Of a stretch of 37,211 bases of DNA, positions 7,484-16,740 are shown piece by piece. Within the stretch, counting starts at the first letter, position 1; every line of letters begins with the position of its first letter. A program made the position numbers and the translations under genes. Source of the DNA: Xylophilus sp. ASV27 (GTDB lineage: Bacteria > Pseudomonadota > Gammaproteobacteria > Burkholderiales > Burkholderiaceae_C); assembly GCF_016428875.1 (NCBI RefSeq), contig NZ_JAELTO010000038.1, positions 1-37,211 on the forward strand, in the 5' to 3' direction. A model generated the notes under the pieces. It searched no databases. It saw only the letters and a program-made list of their open reading frames with translations, and was not told where the DNA came from.

Positions 7484-8493
7484 TTGGCGCTGCAGGGCGG
7501 GGGCTCGCACGGCGCGCTCACCTGGGGCGTGCTGGATGCACTGCTTGAAGACGGCCAATGGCAGTTTGACGGCGTCAGCGGCACCAGCGCAGGCGCCATG
7601 AACGCCGTGGCCATGGCCCGCGGGTTCGCCAAGGCCGCGCAGGAGCACAAAGACCCTGTCGAGGCGTACCAGGCCGGCTGCGCGCAGGCGCGCGAGACGC
7701 TCACCCGATTGTGGGAGGGCGTGGGCACGCTGGGTAGCCTGATGTGGGGCTCTCCACTGTCGGTGGCCAACCCGATGATGGGGCTGATGCGCCAGTGGCT
7801 CTTGCCCTACCAGACCAATCCGCTCGACATCAACCCGCTGCGCCGCCTTCTCGAGCGCGAGGCGGACTTCGACCTGCTGTGCAAATCCCGCCGGCCCACG
7901 CGGTCGCGGGTGGGCCCACGGTTTTCGTGTGCGCCACCAACGTGCGCACAGGCCGGGGCGAGATTTTCTCGGGGCCCCGGCTCAGTGCGGATGCCGTGAT
8001 GGCATCGGCCTGCCTGCCGCTGCTGTTCAAGGCCGTGGAGATTGATGGCGAGCACCACTGGGACGGAGGCTACTCGGGCAACCCCGCGCTGCACCCGTTG
8101 ATCTACCAGACGGGCACCTCCGACGTGTTGCTCGTGCAGATCAACCCCATCGAGCACCTGGAGCTGCCGCATTCGGGGCCCGAGATCATGGAGCGCATGA
8201 ACGAGGTCACGTTCAACGCCAGCCTGCTGGCCGAGCTGCGCGCCATCGAATTCGTGCGTCGCCTGCTGGCGGAAGGCAAGCTGGATGCGCGGCGCTACAA
8301 GAGCGTGCGCATGCACCGCATCGATGGGGGCGCCGTTCTGACGCCTTTCGGTGCCGACAGCAAGATGCGCGCGGACCTGGCCTTTGTGCGCAAGCTCTTC
8401 GCCCTGGGGCGCACGGCCGGCCAGGAGTGGCTGCATGCGCACCGCAAGGACGTCGGCGTGCGGCCGACCATCAAGATCGCTGAAAATACATGA
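7484..8493 (+). pseudogene. Patatin-like phospholipase, interrupted by a single frameshift
   Basis: Two frames together encode one patatin-like (RssA-type) lipid acyl hydrolase. The first part has the oxyanion loop ALQGGGSHG and nucleophile GTSAG. The second part has VFVCATNVRTG, the conserved VMASACLPLLF and the catalytic aspartate in WDGGYSGNPA. The switch lies near 7887-7911. At 7887-7889 there are three Cs; a fourth C would restore one frame reading CKSPPAHAVAGGPTVFVCATN. All catalytic residues survive, so this may be a recent mutation or a sequencing error in a C run. No ATG is available in frame. TTG at 7484 or CTG at 7478 (giving MNLALQGGG) would serve as start. It lies 40 bp after the DUF4870 gene. 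Confidence 0.75.
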
Positions 8494-8504
8494 AGGCCCC
8501 TGTG

Positions 8505-8573
8505 CCGCCTACTGCGCCTTCCTCTTTGGGAGGACGCTACCGGTGGCCTGGCAAAGCCAGTTCCACGGTGGCA
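8505..8573 (+). repeat. Dispersed repeat family B, copy 1
   Basis: Between the patatin and HIT genes, CCTCTTTGGGAGG is followed by GGCCTGGCAAAGCCAGTTCC and ACGGTGG. The same order and spacing, with a few substitutions, occurs at 26789-26840 after secA. The stretch contains small hairpins (CCTC/GAGG; GGC/GCC). Confidence 0.6.
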
Positions 8574-8656
8574 TTGGTTTTGGGCGCGCCGGTTTCAATG
8601 TTTTGAGGGCCAAGCAGCGCCCGGTTAACTGTTAACTTCGTACCGCCATTTTTTCC

Positions 8657-9013
8657 ATGCACGATCCGAACTGCCTTTTCTGCAAGATCATCGCGGGCCA
8701 GATTCCTTCGAAGAAGGTTTATGAAGACGAAGAAATCCTGGCCTTTCACGACATCCATCCATGGGCTCCAGTGCACTTTCTGATGATCCCCAAGGCGCAT
8801 ATCCCTTCGATGGCCCAGGTCACCGAAGAGCACGCGGGAGTGCTGGGGCGCATGATGGCGCTGGCGCCGAAGCTGGCGCTGGAGCAAGGCTGCAACCCAT
8901 ACCCGGAGGGTGGCTTTCGGGTCGTGGTAAACACGGGGCTTGAAGGCGGGCAGGAAATCCACCACCTGCATATCCATGTGATGGGCGGCCCGCGCCCTTG
9001 GCTCAAAGGCTGA
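8657..9013 (+). CDS. hinT: Histidine triad (HIT) nucleotide-binding protein, HinT-like
   Basis: A 118-residue HIT protein, the normal length for HinT purine nucleoside phosphoramidases. The N-terminus CLFCKIIAGQIPSKKVYED is typical, with the CxxC seen in many family members. The triad HHLHIHVMGG lies at 102-108 and includes the nucleophilic histidine. It hydrolyses AMP-linked amines such as aminoacyl-AMP adducts in the cytoplasm. The gene is 106 bp upstream of tatA, a neighbourhood common in Burkholderiales. Confidence 0.93.
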   Translation: MHDPNCLFCKIIAGQIPSKKVYEDEEILAFHDIHPWAPVHFLMIPKAHIPSMAQVTEEHAGVLGRMMALAPKLALEQGCNPYPEGGFRVVVNTGLEGGQEIHHLHIHVMGGPRPWLKG

Positions 9014-9087
9014 CCCAGATTGACGGTATGCGCCCGGGGATTCCCGCAGCATGCCGTGGGCGGTGAACTCCGGTCACAGGCCCCGTC

Positions 9088-9093
9088 TAAAAT
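9088..9093 (+). promoter_or_regulatory. Possible -10 box of the tatABC operon
   Basis: TAAAAT lies 26 bases before the tatA ATG and is followed by a Shine-Dalgarno site TAGGAGA (9107-9113). No strong -35 box is present at the expected distance, so this is a tentative call. Confidence 0.3.
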
Positions 9094-9119
9094 GATTGCA
9101 ATTCGTTAGGAGATATTCC

Positions 9120-9356
9120 ATGGGCTCTTTTTCCATCTGGCACTGGCTGATCGTGCTCCTGATCGTCGTCATGGTGTTCGGTACCAAGAAGCTCAAGAAC
9201 ATGGGCTCGGATCTGGGCAGCGCGGTCAAGGGCTTCAAGGACGGCATGAAGGACGGCTCCACCGACACGCCGCCGACGGCGGCCCAGGTCGCCGACGGCG
9301 CCAAGCCGGTGGCCGACAAGGCCACGATCGACGTCGAAGCCAAGCCGCGTTCCTGA
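9120..9356 (+). CDS. tatA: Twin-arginine translocase subunit TatA
   Basis: TatA forms the pore-like assemblies that carry folded proteins across the inner membrane. The 78-residue protein starts [21 protein letters not shown], its single N-terminal membrane helix, followed by the [14 protein letters not shown] hinge and an amphipathic helix with a conserved FKDGM element. The charged tail is Ala/Asp-rich. The start at 9120 has a good ribosome binding site (AGGAGA). tatB starts 25 bp downstream. Confidence 0.95.
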   Translation: MGSFSIWHWLIVLLIVVMVFGTKKLKNMGSDLGSAVKGFKDGMKDGSTDTPPTAAQVADGAKPVADKATIDVEAKPRS

Positions 9357-9381
9357 GCGCGCTGCACGCTCCCGCGCACCC

Positions 9382-9849
9382 GTGATCGACATCGGTCTCT
9401 CCAAGATGGCGCTGATCGGCGCCGTCGCGCTGATCGTCATCGGCCCCGAGAAGCTGCCGCGCGTGGCCCGCACCGTGGGCACGCTGCTCGGCAAGGCCCA
9501 GCGCTACGTCGCCGACGTCAAGGCCGAGGTCAACCGCTCGATGGAGCTCGATGAGCTGCGCAAGATGAAGGACACGGTCGAGGGCGCGGCCCGCGACGTC
9601 GAGCAGTCCATGCAGACGCATGCGAGCGAATTCCAGAAGTCCTGGTCGCACGACGATGCCGCCTCCAGCACGGCCCTGCCTTCGACCTCGGTCACGCCGG
9701 CCTACCCGGAGTACCGCCATCCCCGCAAGAACTGGCGCATCAAGCAGGGCGCGGTGCCGCAGTGGTACAAGGCGCGCAACGGCGTGCGCACCCGGGCGCT
9801 GTCGGGCGCGGCGCGCGTCGCGCGCTACCGGCCGCACAAGGTCCGCTGA
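9382..9849 (+). CDS. tatB: Twin-arginine translocase subunit TatB
   Basis: TatB binds Tat signal peptides together with TatC. The 155-residue protein starts at a GTG codon ([21 protein letters not shown]) and has the TatB hallmark [13 protein letters not shown] after its membrane helix, then a long amphipathic helix (about 30-85). The C-terminus is basic ([19 protein letters not shown]), longer and more Arg-rich than in E. coli, as is usual in this bacterial group. It lies between tatA and tatC. Confidence 0.94.
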   Translation: MIDIGLSKMALIGAVALIVIGPEKLPRVARTVGTLLGKAQRYVADVKAEVNRSMELDELRKMKDTVEGAARDVEQSMQTHASEFQKSWSHDDAASSTALPSTSVTPAYPEYRHPRKNWRIKQGAVPQWYKARNGVRTRALSGAARVARYRPHKVR

Positions 9850-9893
9850 TTTTTCCCCACGCTTCGGGCACGCCCGGGTCAAGAACTACTCCC

Positions 9894-10697
9894 ATGTCCG
9901 AATCCTCCCGCGACGACGAACTCGCCGGCACCGAGCAGCCCTTCGTCGAGCACCTCATGGAGTTGCGCGACCGGCTGGTCAAGTCGGCCATGGCGGTCGG
10001 CCTGGCTGCGGCGGTGCTGTTCTTCTTTCCCGGCCCGGGCGAGCTGTACGACCTGCTGGCCCAGCCGCTGGTGGCGCACCTGCCGCGCGGCGCCACGCTG
10101 ATCGCGACCTCGGTCATCTCGCCCTTCATGGTGCCGCTGAAGATCCTCTTCATGACGGCCTTCCTGCTGGCGCTGCCGGTGGTGCTCTACCAGGTCTGGG
10201 CCTTCATCGCGCCCGGCCTCTACCTGCACGAGAAGAGGCTGGTGCTGCCGCTGGTGATCTCCAGTACGGTGCTGTTCTTCGTGGGCGTGGCCTTCTGCTA
10301 TTTCTTCGTGTTCGGCAAGGTCTTCGCCTTCATCCAGGCCTTTGCGCCCAAGAGCATCACGCCGGCGCCCGACATCGAGGAGTACCTGAGCTTCGTGCTC
10401 ACCATGTTCCTGGCCTTCGGCATTGCCTTCGAGGTGCCGATCGTGGTGATCGTGCTGGCGCGCCTGGGCATCGTGAGCATCGACAAGCTCAAGGCCTTCC
10501 GCGGCTATTTCGTGGTCGGCGCCTTCATCGTGGCGGCCATCGTCACGCCGCCGGACGTGGTGTCGCAGCTGTCGCTGGCCATTCCCATGTGCATCCTGTA
10601 TGAGGTCGGCATCTGGGGCGCGCGCATCTTCATCAAGCACACCAAGGCGCCCGGGGACGAAGACGCCGAGGCGGCCAGCGACGCGGCCAAGCCCTGA
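9894..10697 (+). CDS. tatC: Twin-arginine translocase subunit TatC
   Basis: TatC is the signal-peptide receptor of the Tat system. The 267-residue protein has six predicted membrane helices and the conserved FVEHLMELRDRLVKS N-terminal region. FIAPGLYLHEKRLVLP in the first periplasmic part, and FGIAFEVPIVVIVLARLG around the conserved glutamate of helix four, are also typical. The start at 9894 (MSESSRDDE) gives normal length; the frame extends upstream only because of overlap with tatB. It is the last gene of tatABC and is followed by a hairpin with T runs. Confidence 0.96.
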   Translation: MSESSRDDELAGTEQPFVEHLMELRDRLVKSAMAVGLAAAVLFFFPGPGELYDLLAQPLVAHLPRGATLIATSVISPFMVPLKILFMTAFLLALPVVLYQVWAFIAPGLYLHEKRLVLPLVISSTVLFFVGVAFCYFFVFGKVFAFIQAFAPKSITPAPDIEEYLSFVLTMFLAFGIAFEVPIVVIVLARLGIVSIDKLKAFRGYFVVGAFIVAAIVTPPDVVSQLSLAIPMCILYEVGIWGARIFIKHTKAPGDEDAEAASDAAKP

Positions 10698-10703
10698 GTC
10701 GCA

Positions 10704-10770
10704 TGCTATAAAAAGTGTAGCTATAGGCCCAGGTGCTGCCTGGGCTACAGCCGATTTTTCCGCTTTTTTT
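10704..10770 (+). repeat. Dispersed repeat family A, copy 2, likely tatC terminator
   Basis: TGCTATAAAAAGTGTAGC is followed by the hairpin GCCCAGG (10727-10733) / CCTGGGC (10739-10745) with a five-base loop, then T-rich tracts at 10754-10759 and 10763-10770. The hairpin sequence is the same as in copies 3 and 4. On the plus strand it should work as a rho-independent terminator for tatABC. Confidence 0.7.
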
Positions 10771-10795
10771 GGGGTTTTCGGCCCGGAAGCAACAA

Positions 10796-10814
10796 ACCCC
10801 GTCCAGGACGGGGT
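10796..10814 (-). terminator. Terminator hairpin downstream of livF
   Basis: ACCCCGTCC pairs with GGACGGGGT around a single A (in practice a slightly larger loop). On the minus strand it begins 7 bases after the livF stop codon and is followed by TTTGTTGCTT. Confidence 0.55.
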
Positions 10815-10821
10815 CTGCCGT

Positions 10822-11537
<716 letters not shown>

Positions 11538-11541
<4 letters not shown>

Positions 11542-12353
11542 GCCGGTTCTCCCTGCGCGGCGGCGCTCGTGGGCTCGTCGTCCTCGCGGCCCAGGTAGGC
11601 CTCGATCACCTGCGGGTTGGTGCGGATCGCCTCCGGCCCGCCTTGCGCGATGATGCGCCCGAAATTCAGCACGGCAATCTCCTGGCACAGGCCCATGACG
11701 AATCGCATGTCGTGCTCGATCATGAAAATGGTGTAGCCGCGCGCGTGGATGTTGCGGATCTCGTGCATCAGCTCGGTCTTCTCGCTGCTGTTCATGCCGG
11801 CGACCGGCTCGTCGAGCAGCAGCAGCCTGGGCTCCGTGGCCAGCGCCCGCGCCAGCTCCAGCTTGCGCTGCTCGCCGTAGGAGAGGTTGTCGGCCGTCTC
11901 GTGCGCCTTGTGCTCCAGCCGCACCCAGGACAGCAGCTCGCGCGCGCGCTCGCGGGCGCGCCGCTCTTCGCTGCGGAACAGGCCGGAGCCCGCCAGCAGG
12001 CCGAACGCGCCGTAGCCCAGGTGGGCGTGCATGCCCACCATCACGTTCTCCAGCAGGCTCATCTCCTTGAACAGGCGGATGTTCTGGAAGGTGCGCCCCA
12101 GGCCCAGCCGCGTGATCTGGTGCGGCCTGAGTCCGGCCAGATCCTGGCCGTTGAAGCGGATGCTGCCGCTGGTGGGCGGCAAGAGGCCGGTGATCAGGTT
12201 GAAGACCGTGGTCTTGCCCGCGCCGTTGGGCCCGATCAGGCCGAAGATGCCGCCCTGCGGGATGGACAGGTTCACGTCCTGCAGCACCTTCAGGCCCCCG
12301 AAGTGGCGCGACACCGACTGCAGTTCCAGCGAATGGGAAGCGCGTGCGCTCAT
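11538..12353 (-). CDS. livG: Branched-chain amino acid ABC transporter ATPase LivG
   Basis: The second ATPase of the liv transporter, 271 residues. It has Walker A GPNGAGKTT (41-49), GRTFQNIRLF in the Q-loop region, signature LSYGEQRKLE (157-166), Walker B LLLLDEP followed by VAGMN, and H-loop IEHDMRFVM. These are diagnostic of LivG compared with LivF. The C-terminal extension GREDDEPTSAAAQGEPA is unremarkable. ATGA overlaps at both ends tie it to livM upstream and livF downstream. Confidence 0.93.
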
Positions 12354-13222
12354 GCTGCGGCCCCCTTGCGCGGGGCGCGCGAGAACCACTGCCGCATGCG
12401 CGCCGGGTCCCAGATCCCCTTGGGCAGGAACAGCACGATCAGCACCAGGATGAAGCCGTTGACCACCAGGCGGAAGTCCTTGAAGCCGCGCAGCAGCTCG
12501 GGCAGCACGGTCAGCATGATGCCGCCGAGGATCGGGCCGAACAGGCTGTTGATGCCGCCCAGGATGGCCATGGTGAGAATGTCCACGCCGCGGTCGAAGC
12601 CGTACTCGTTCGGGCCGATGAAGAAGGTCAGGTGCGCGTTGAGCGTGCCGGCCAGGCCGGCGATCATCGCGCCCAGCACGAAGGCCAGCATCTTGTGCGC
12701 GCCGACGTCGATGCCCATCAGGCCGGCGGCGGTCTCGTCCTCCTTGATGGCCTCGAAGGCGCGGCCCACGCGCGAGATGCGCAGGCGCCACAGCACCAGC
12801 ACGGTCAGCAGCAGCGCCAGCGCCACGTGCCACCACTGGGTGGACTGCGGAATGCCGTTGAGGCCCAGCGCGCCGCCGGTCAGCGACTCGGCGTTGAGCA
12901 CCACGATGCGCACCACCTCGCCAAAGGCCAGCGTGGCCATCGCCAGGTACACGCCCGACAGCCGCAGCGTGGGCTTGCCGATGATGAAGGCCATGAGCGC
13001 GGGCGCGGCCATGCCGGCGGCCAGCGCCGCCGGATAGGGCAGGCCCAGGTTCATCGTGACCAGTGCCGAGGTATAGGCGCCGATGCCCATGAACGCGGCA
13101 TTGGCCATGGCCAGCATGCCGCACGAGAGCGTCAGGTAGATCGAGAGCGCCAGCAGCGCATTGGTGCCCAGCGTGAGCACCAGGTTGCTGTAGACCGCCC
13201 AGAAGTTGTCAAACCATTCCAT
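12350..13222 (-). CDS. livM: Branched-chain amino acid ABC transporter permease LivM
   Basis: A 290-residue inner-membrane permease with about eight hydrophobic helices. Typical LivM stretches are NAAFMGIGAYTSALV, the EAA-like cytoplasmic loop GRAFEAIKEDETAAGLMGI that docks with the ATPase, and GGINSLFGPILGG. The start at 13222 (MEWFDNFWAV) is 14 bp after livH, and the last base triplet overlaps livG. It pairs with LivH to form the channel. Confidence 0.92.
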   Translation of the reverse strand: MEWFDNFWAVYSNLVLTLGTNALLALSIYLTLSCGMLAMANAAFMGIGAYTSALVTMNLGLPYPAALAAGMAAPALMAFIIGKPTLRLSGVYLAMATLAFGEVVRIVVLNAESLTGGALGLNGIPQSTQWWHVALALLLTVLVLWRLRISRVGRAFEAIKEDETAAGLMGIDVGAHKMLAFVLGAMIAGLAGTLNAHLTFFIGPNEYGFDRGVDILTMAILGGINSLFGPILGGIMLTVLPELLRGFKDFRLVVNGFILVLIVLFLPKGIWDPARMRQWFSRAPRKGAAA

Positions 13223-13236
13223 GATCCGTGCCGCTC

Positions 13237-14118
13237 CTAGACCTTGCGTTCCTGCAAGGTGCCGAACAGGCCCTTGGGGCGCACCAGCAGCACCAGGAAC
13301 AGCAGGCCGAAGGCCACGGCGTCGCGCATGGTCGAGCCGATGTAGGCCACCGACAGCACCTCGGCAAAGCCCAGGAACAGGCCGCCCAGCATGGCGCCGC
13401 GGATGTCGCCCATGCCGCCCAGGATGATGACCGCGATGCCCTTGTGCAGGATCGGCTGGCCCATCAGCGGGAACACGGCGTTGGAGTACAGCCCGATCAG
13501 CACGCCGGCCACGCCGCCCAGGCCAGCGGCGGCGAAGGAGGTGAGGTAGAACAGCCCTTCGACGTTGATGCCCAGCAGGTAGGCGGCCTTGGGCGATTCG
13601 GCAATGGCGCGCAGGGCGCGGCCGAGCTGCGTCTTCTTCAGCGCGACCATCAGCACCGCCATCATCGCGAAGGACAGCAGGATGATGCCCAGCTCGACCG
13701 AGGTCAGGTGCAGCCCGGCCACCGTGATCGCCTCGTCCGACACCGCGCTGGCCGGGAAGCGCACGTTCTGCGCGCCGAAGATGCCCTGCACGCCGTTGTT
13801 CAGGATGATGGCCACGCCGATAGTGGCGATCATCGGGATCAGGTGCGGCGCGTTGCGCGCGCGCAGCGGCCTGAGCACCAGCACGTCGATCAGCAGCCCC
13901 AGCAGCCCGCAGAAGACGAAGGAAAAGAGCAGGGCGGCCCACAGCGGCAGGTGCAGCAGCGTCATGGCTTCCACGGCCGCATAGGCGCCGACCATGAAGA
14001 CCGCGCCGTGCGACAGGTTGATGACGCCCAGAACACCGAAGATGAGGGTGAAGCCGAGCGCGAAGAGTGCGTAGACGCACCCGAGCGACAAGGCGTTGAA
14101 GAGTTGCTGTTCAAGCAC
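13237..14118 (-). CDS. livH: Branched-chain amino acid ABC transporter permease LivH
   Basis: A 293-residue inner-membrane permease. Features are the N-terminal NALSLGCVYALFALGFTLIFG, the INLSHGAVFMVGAY motif common to LivH proteins, cytoplasmic docking loop GRALRAIAESPKAAYLLGI, and GGMGDIRGAMLGG near the C-terminus. It is the first permease gene and lies 96 bp downstream of the binding-protein gene, with a strong terminator hairpin in between. Confidence 0.93.
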   Translation of the reverse strand: MLEQQLFNALSLGCVYALFALGFTLIFGVLGVINLSHGAVFMVGAYAAVEAMTLLHLPLWAALLFSFVFCGLLGLLIDVLVLRPLRARNAPHLIPMIATIGVAIILNNGVQGIFGAQNVRFPASAVSDEAITVAGLHLTSVELGIILLSFAMMAVLMVALKKTQLGRALRAIAESPKAAYLLGINVEGLFYLTSFAAAGLGGVAGVLIGLYSNAVFPLMGQPILHKGIAVIILGGMGDIRGAMLGGLFLGFAEVLSVAYIGSTMRDAVAFGLLFLVLLVRPKGLFGTLQERKV

Positions 14119-14152
14119 GATCGGGGTTTCCGGCTGGTGCGCGTGGTGCGCG

Positions 14153-14192
14153 TTGCAAAAAGCAAAAGACGGCGCGGGGTTCCGCGCCGTCT
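14153..14192 (-). terminator. Rho-independent terminator between livK and livH
   Basis: On the minus strand an 11-bp perfect stem, AGACGGCGCGG / CCGCGCCGTCT (14192-14167) with a four-base loop, is followed by TTTTGCTTTTT. It begins 23 bases after the livK stop codon. It should stop most transcripts after livK and let a fraction read into the permease and ATPase genes. Confidence 0.8.
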
Positions 14193-14214
14193 GCAGGGAA
14201 GGAACGGCCTGCGC

Positions 14215-15372
14215 TTACTTCTCGATCACGAACTGACCGCCCTTGGTCACGCTGACGATGGGCGTCTGCTGGGCGTCGTAGCCGGCCGGCTTGCCGGCCT
14301 TGTCCGTGGCGCGGCGGAATTCGAAGGCGCCGGTGGCGCCGGTCCACTTCACCTGGGGCAGCGCATCGCGCAGCGCCATGCGGTCGGCCGGCAGCTTGCC
14401 CGAGAACTTCACCTGCTTCATGGCCTGCGCGGCGATGTGGAGCGCGTCGTAGGACTGCGCGGCGAACTGGTCCGGCGCGCCGTTGAACTTGGCGGTGTAG
14501 GCCTTCACGAACTTGACGTTCTCCGGCGTGTCGTTGCTGGAGGACCAGGGGCTGCCCACGTACAGGCCGTCGGACTTGTCCTTGGCCAGGTCGAAGATCT
14601 TGGTGGAATTCATGCCGTTGCCGCCGATCACCGGCACGTTCAACCCGATCTGGCGCGCCTGCACCATGATCGGCGCGCCTTCGGCGAGCAGGGCCGACAG
14701 CACGATCGCGTCGGGGTTGGTGGCCTTGATCTTGGTCAGTTGCGCCTTGAAGTCCACGTCGCCCTTGGCGAAGGTCTCGGTCGTGGTGACCGGGATCTTC
14801 AGGTCGTCCAGCGCCTTCTTGAAGTTGTCATAGCCGCTCTTGGTGAACACGTCGTCGTTGCCGTAGAGCACCGCGACCTTCTTCACCCCGGCCTTCTTGA
14901 CCGCCATCTTGATGGTCTCGGGCAGCACGTCGGCCTCGGTGACCGAGTTGCGGAACACGTAGTCGCCGATCGAGGTGATGCCGTCCGCGGTGTTGGAGGT
15001 GCCGAAGGCCACCGTCTTGGCGGCCTGGGCGATCGGGTGTGCGGCCTGGGCGGAGTTGGACAGCGTCGGGCCGAAGACCATCAGCACCTGGTCCTGGAAG
15101 ATCAGCTTCTTGAAGACGTTGATCGCCTCTTCCTTCTTGCCCTGCTCGTCTTCCACCACCAGCACCAGCTTGTCGCCGTTGATGCCGCCGGCGGCGTTGA
15201 TCTCTTCCGCGGCCAGCTGGAAGCCGTTACGGATGGCGACGCCGTACTGCGCGGCTCCGCCCGACAGGGCCTCCGCAACGCCGATCTTGATGTCGGCGGC
15301 CTGGGCGGCCGTGGCCAGGCCCGCAGCCGTGAGCAGGGCCAGCAAGGGGCTCTTGAATGAGAGGTGACGCAT
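14215..15372 (-). CDS. livK: Branched-chain amino acid ABC transporter substrate-binding protein
   Basis: A 385-residue periplasmic binding protein. A signal peptide is visible (basic MRHLSFK, hydrophobic LLALLTAAGLA, cleavage after AQA). The mature part begins DIKIGVAEALSGGAAQYG, and ELAAEEINAAGGINGDKLVLV is typical of LivJ/LivK-type periplasmic-binding proteins. The ligand is not predictable from sequence. The start at 15372 has a ribosome binding site (AAGGA). A TAGAAT box lies about 40 bases upstream. The gene heads livKHMGF on the minus strand. Confidence 0.93.
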   Translation of the reverse strand: MRHLSFKSPLLALLTAAGLATAAQAADIKIGVAEALSGGAAQYGVAIRNGFQLAAEEINAAGGINGDKLVLVVEDEQGKKEEAINVFKKLIFQDQVLMVFGPTLSNSAQAAHPIAQAAKTVAFGTSNTADGITSIGDYVFRNSVTEADVLPETIKMAVKKAGVKKVAVLYGNDDVFTKSGYDNFKKALDDLKIPVTTTETFAKGDVDFKAQLTKIKATNPDAIVLSALLAEGAPIMVQARQIGLNVPVIGGNGMNSTKIFDLAKDKSDGLYVGSPWSSSNDTPENVKFVKAYTAKFNGAPDQFAAQSYDALHIAAQAMKQVKFSGKLPADRMALRDALPQVKWTGATGAFEFRRATDKAGKPAGYDAQQTPIVSVTKGGQFVIEK

Positions 15373-15410
15373 CGAAGAATCCTTTGGAAATCTGTTACTA
15401 GTGGGCGCAA

Positions 15411-15416
15411 ATTCTA
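15411..15416 (-). promoter_or_regulatory. Possible -10 box for livK
   Basis: On the minus strand the sequence TATAGAAT contains TAGAAT, ending 38 bases before the livK start. No good -35 box is found, so activation by a regulator is possible. Confidence 0.25.
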
Positions 15417-15506
15417 TACGTCGGGGTGCGCCTCTCCAGCAGGGAAGCCCCGGATGCGACCGGCGGCGCTGCGCTGCCGCAACCGGTTTCTGTGCGCCCG
15501 GATCGC

Positions 15507-16646
15507 CTAGTTGCGCGGAGTGACCCGGCGGGGCCGCGTGCCGGGCGTCACCTCCAGCGTGAGCCGGCCGTCGCCGCGCAGCAGCGTGAAGGGCGTGCTG
15601 GTGCCGGGCTTGAGCGCGGCGACCGCCGTCATCATCTCGGCGACGCTGCCCACGGCCTTGTCGCCGACCTGCACGATCACGTCGCCCGGCCGGATGCCGG
15701 CGTGCGCGGCCGGGCCGGCCTGCAGCACGCCGGTGATGATCACGCCCTGCGCGGCCTTCACGCCGAAGGTCTCCGCCAGTTCGGGCGAGAGTTCGTTCGG
15801 CTCCACGCCGATCCAGCCGCGCCGCACCTGGCCTTCGGTGACGATGCCTTCGAGCACCTGCCGGGCGGTGGAGACGGGAATGGCAAAGCCAATGCCCATG
15901 CTGCCGCCCGAGCGCGAGTAGATCGCGGTGTTGATGCCCAGCAGGTTGCCGTGGACGTCCGTCAGTGCGCCGCCCGAATTGCCGGGGTTGATCGCCGCGT
16001 CGGTCTGGATGAAGTTCTCGAAGGTGTTGATGCCCAGCTGGTTGCGCCCCAGCGCGCTGACGATGCCGCTGGTGACGGTCTGCCCGACGCCGAAGGGGTT
16101 GCCGATGGCCAGCACCTTGTCGCCCACCTGCAACTGGTCGGAGTTGCCCAGCACGATCACCGGCAGCCGGTCCAGCGCGATCCTGAGCACGGCCAGGTCG
16201 GTGTCCGGATCGGTGCCGATCACCTTGGCGCTGGCGTTGCGGCCGTCGTTGAGCATGACCTCGATCTCGTCGGCGCCTTCGACCACATGGTTGTTGGTGA
16301 GGATGTAGCCGTCGGGGCTGACGATCACGCCGCTGCCCAGGCCAGTCTGCGGGCGGTTGATCTGGTCGCCGAAGAAGAACTGGAACCACGGGTCATTGCT
16401 GCGCGGGTTGCGCGGCGCCGTGCTGGTGCTGATGCTCACCACCGCGGGCGCCGCCTTCTTGGCGGCCGCCGCCAGGCTGCCGGGCTCCGGCGGCGCCGGC
16501 GGCGTGGCGGGGGCCTCCAGCAGCGACACCACGCCGCCGCGGAAAGAGGGCCGGCCGAGCCAGTCGGGCTTGAGCACGGCGATGACGAAGTACGCCGCCA
16601 GCAGGACGGTGACGGTCTGGGAAAACAGCAGCCAGAAGCGTTTCAT
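15507..16646 (-). CDS. DegS/HtrA-like membrane-anchored serine protease with one PDZ domain
   Basis: A 379-residue S1C-family protease. One N-terminal helix (about 5-25) and no clear cleavage site suggest it is anchored in the inner membrane and faces the periplasm. The catalytic triad is visible: His120 in ILTNNHVVEG, Asp150 in DPDTDLAVL, and Ser224 in NPGNSGGAL. A single PDZ domain follows (about 280-370, with AGPAAHAGIRPGDVIVQVGD). This one-PDZ, TM-anchored layout matches DegS, which senses misfolded outer-membrane proteins and starts the sigma-E response. The longer frame to 16829 lacks support; 16646 starts right before the membrane helix. It reads toward livK, 134 bp away. Confidence 0.88.
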   Translation of the reverse strand: MKRFWLLFSQTVTVLLAAYFVIAVLKPDWLGRPSFRGGVVSLLEAPATPPAPPEPGSLAAAAKKAAPAVVSISTSTAPRNPRSNDPWFQFFFGDQINRPQTGLGSGVIVSPDGYILTNNHVVEGADEIEVMLNDGRNASAKVIGTDPDTDLAVLRIALDRLPVIVLGNSDQLQVGDKVLAIGNPFGVGQTVTSGIVSALGRNQLGINTFENFIQTDAAINPGNSGGALTDVHGNLLGINTAIYSRSGGSMGIGFAIPVSTARQVLEGIVTEGQVRRGWIGVEPNELSPELAETFGVKAAQGVIITGVLQAGPAAHAGIRPGDVIVQVGDKAVGSVAEMMTAVAALKPGTSTPFTLLRGDGRLTLEVTPGTRPRRVTPRN

Positions 16647-16740
16647 GAAGGGCCGGAGGTCGCAAGCGTTGGGTGTCAGAGGCGGGCCCTGATTCTCGCC
16701 GATGGCGGCCTGGGGCGCGGGCCTGGCGGAAAATGGCGGC

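Noticed and set aside
13228-15360. A 710-codon open frame on the plus strand opposite livH and livK
   Set aside because: Antisense shadow of two clear transporter genes, with low-complexity His/Gly/Gln/Arg-rich sequence.
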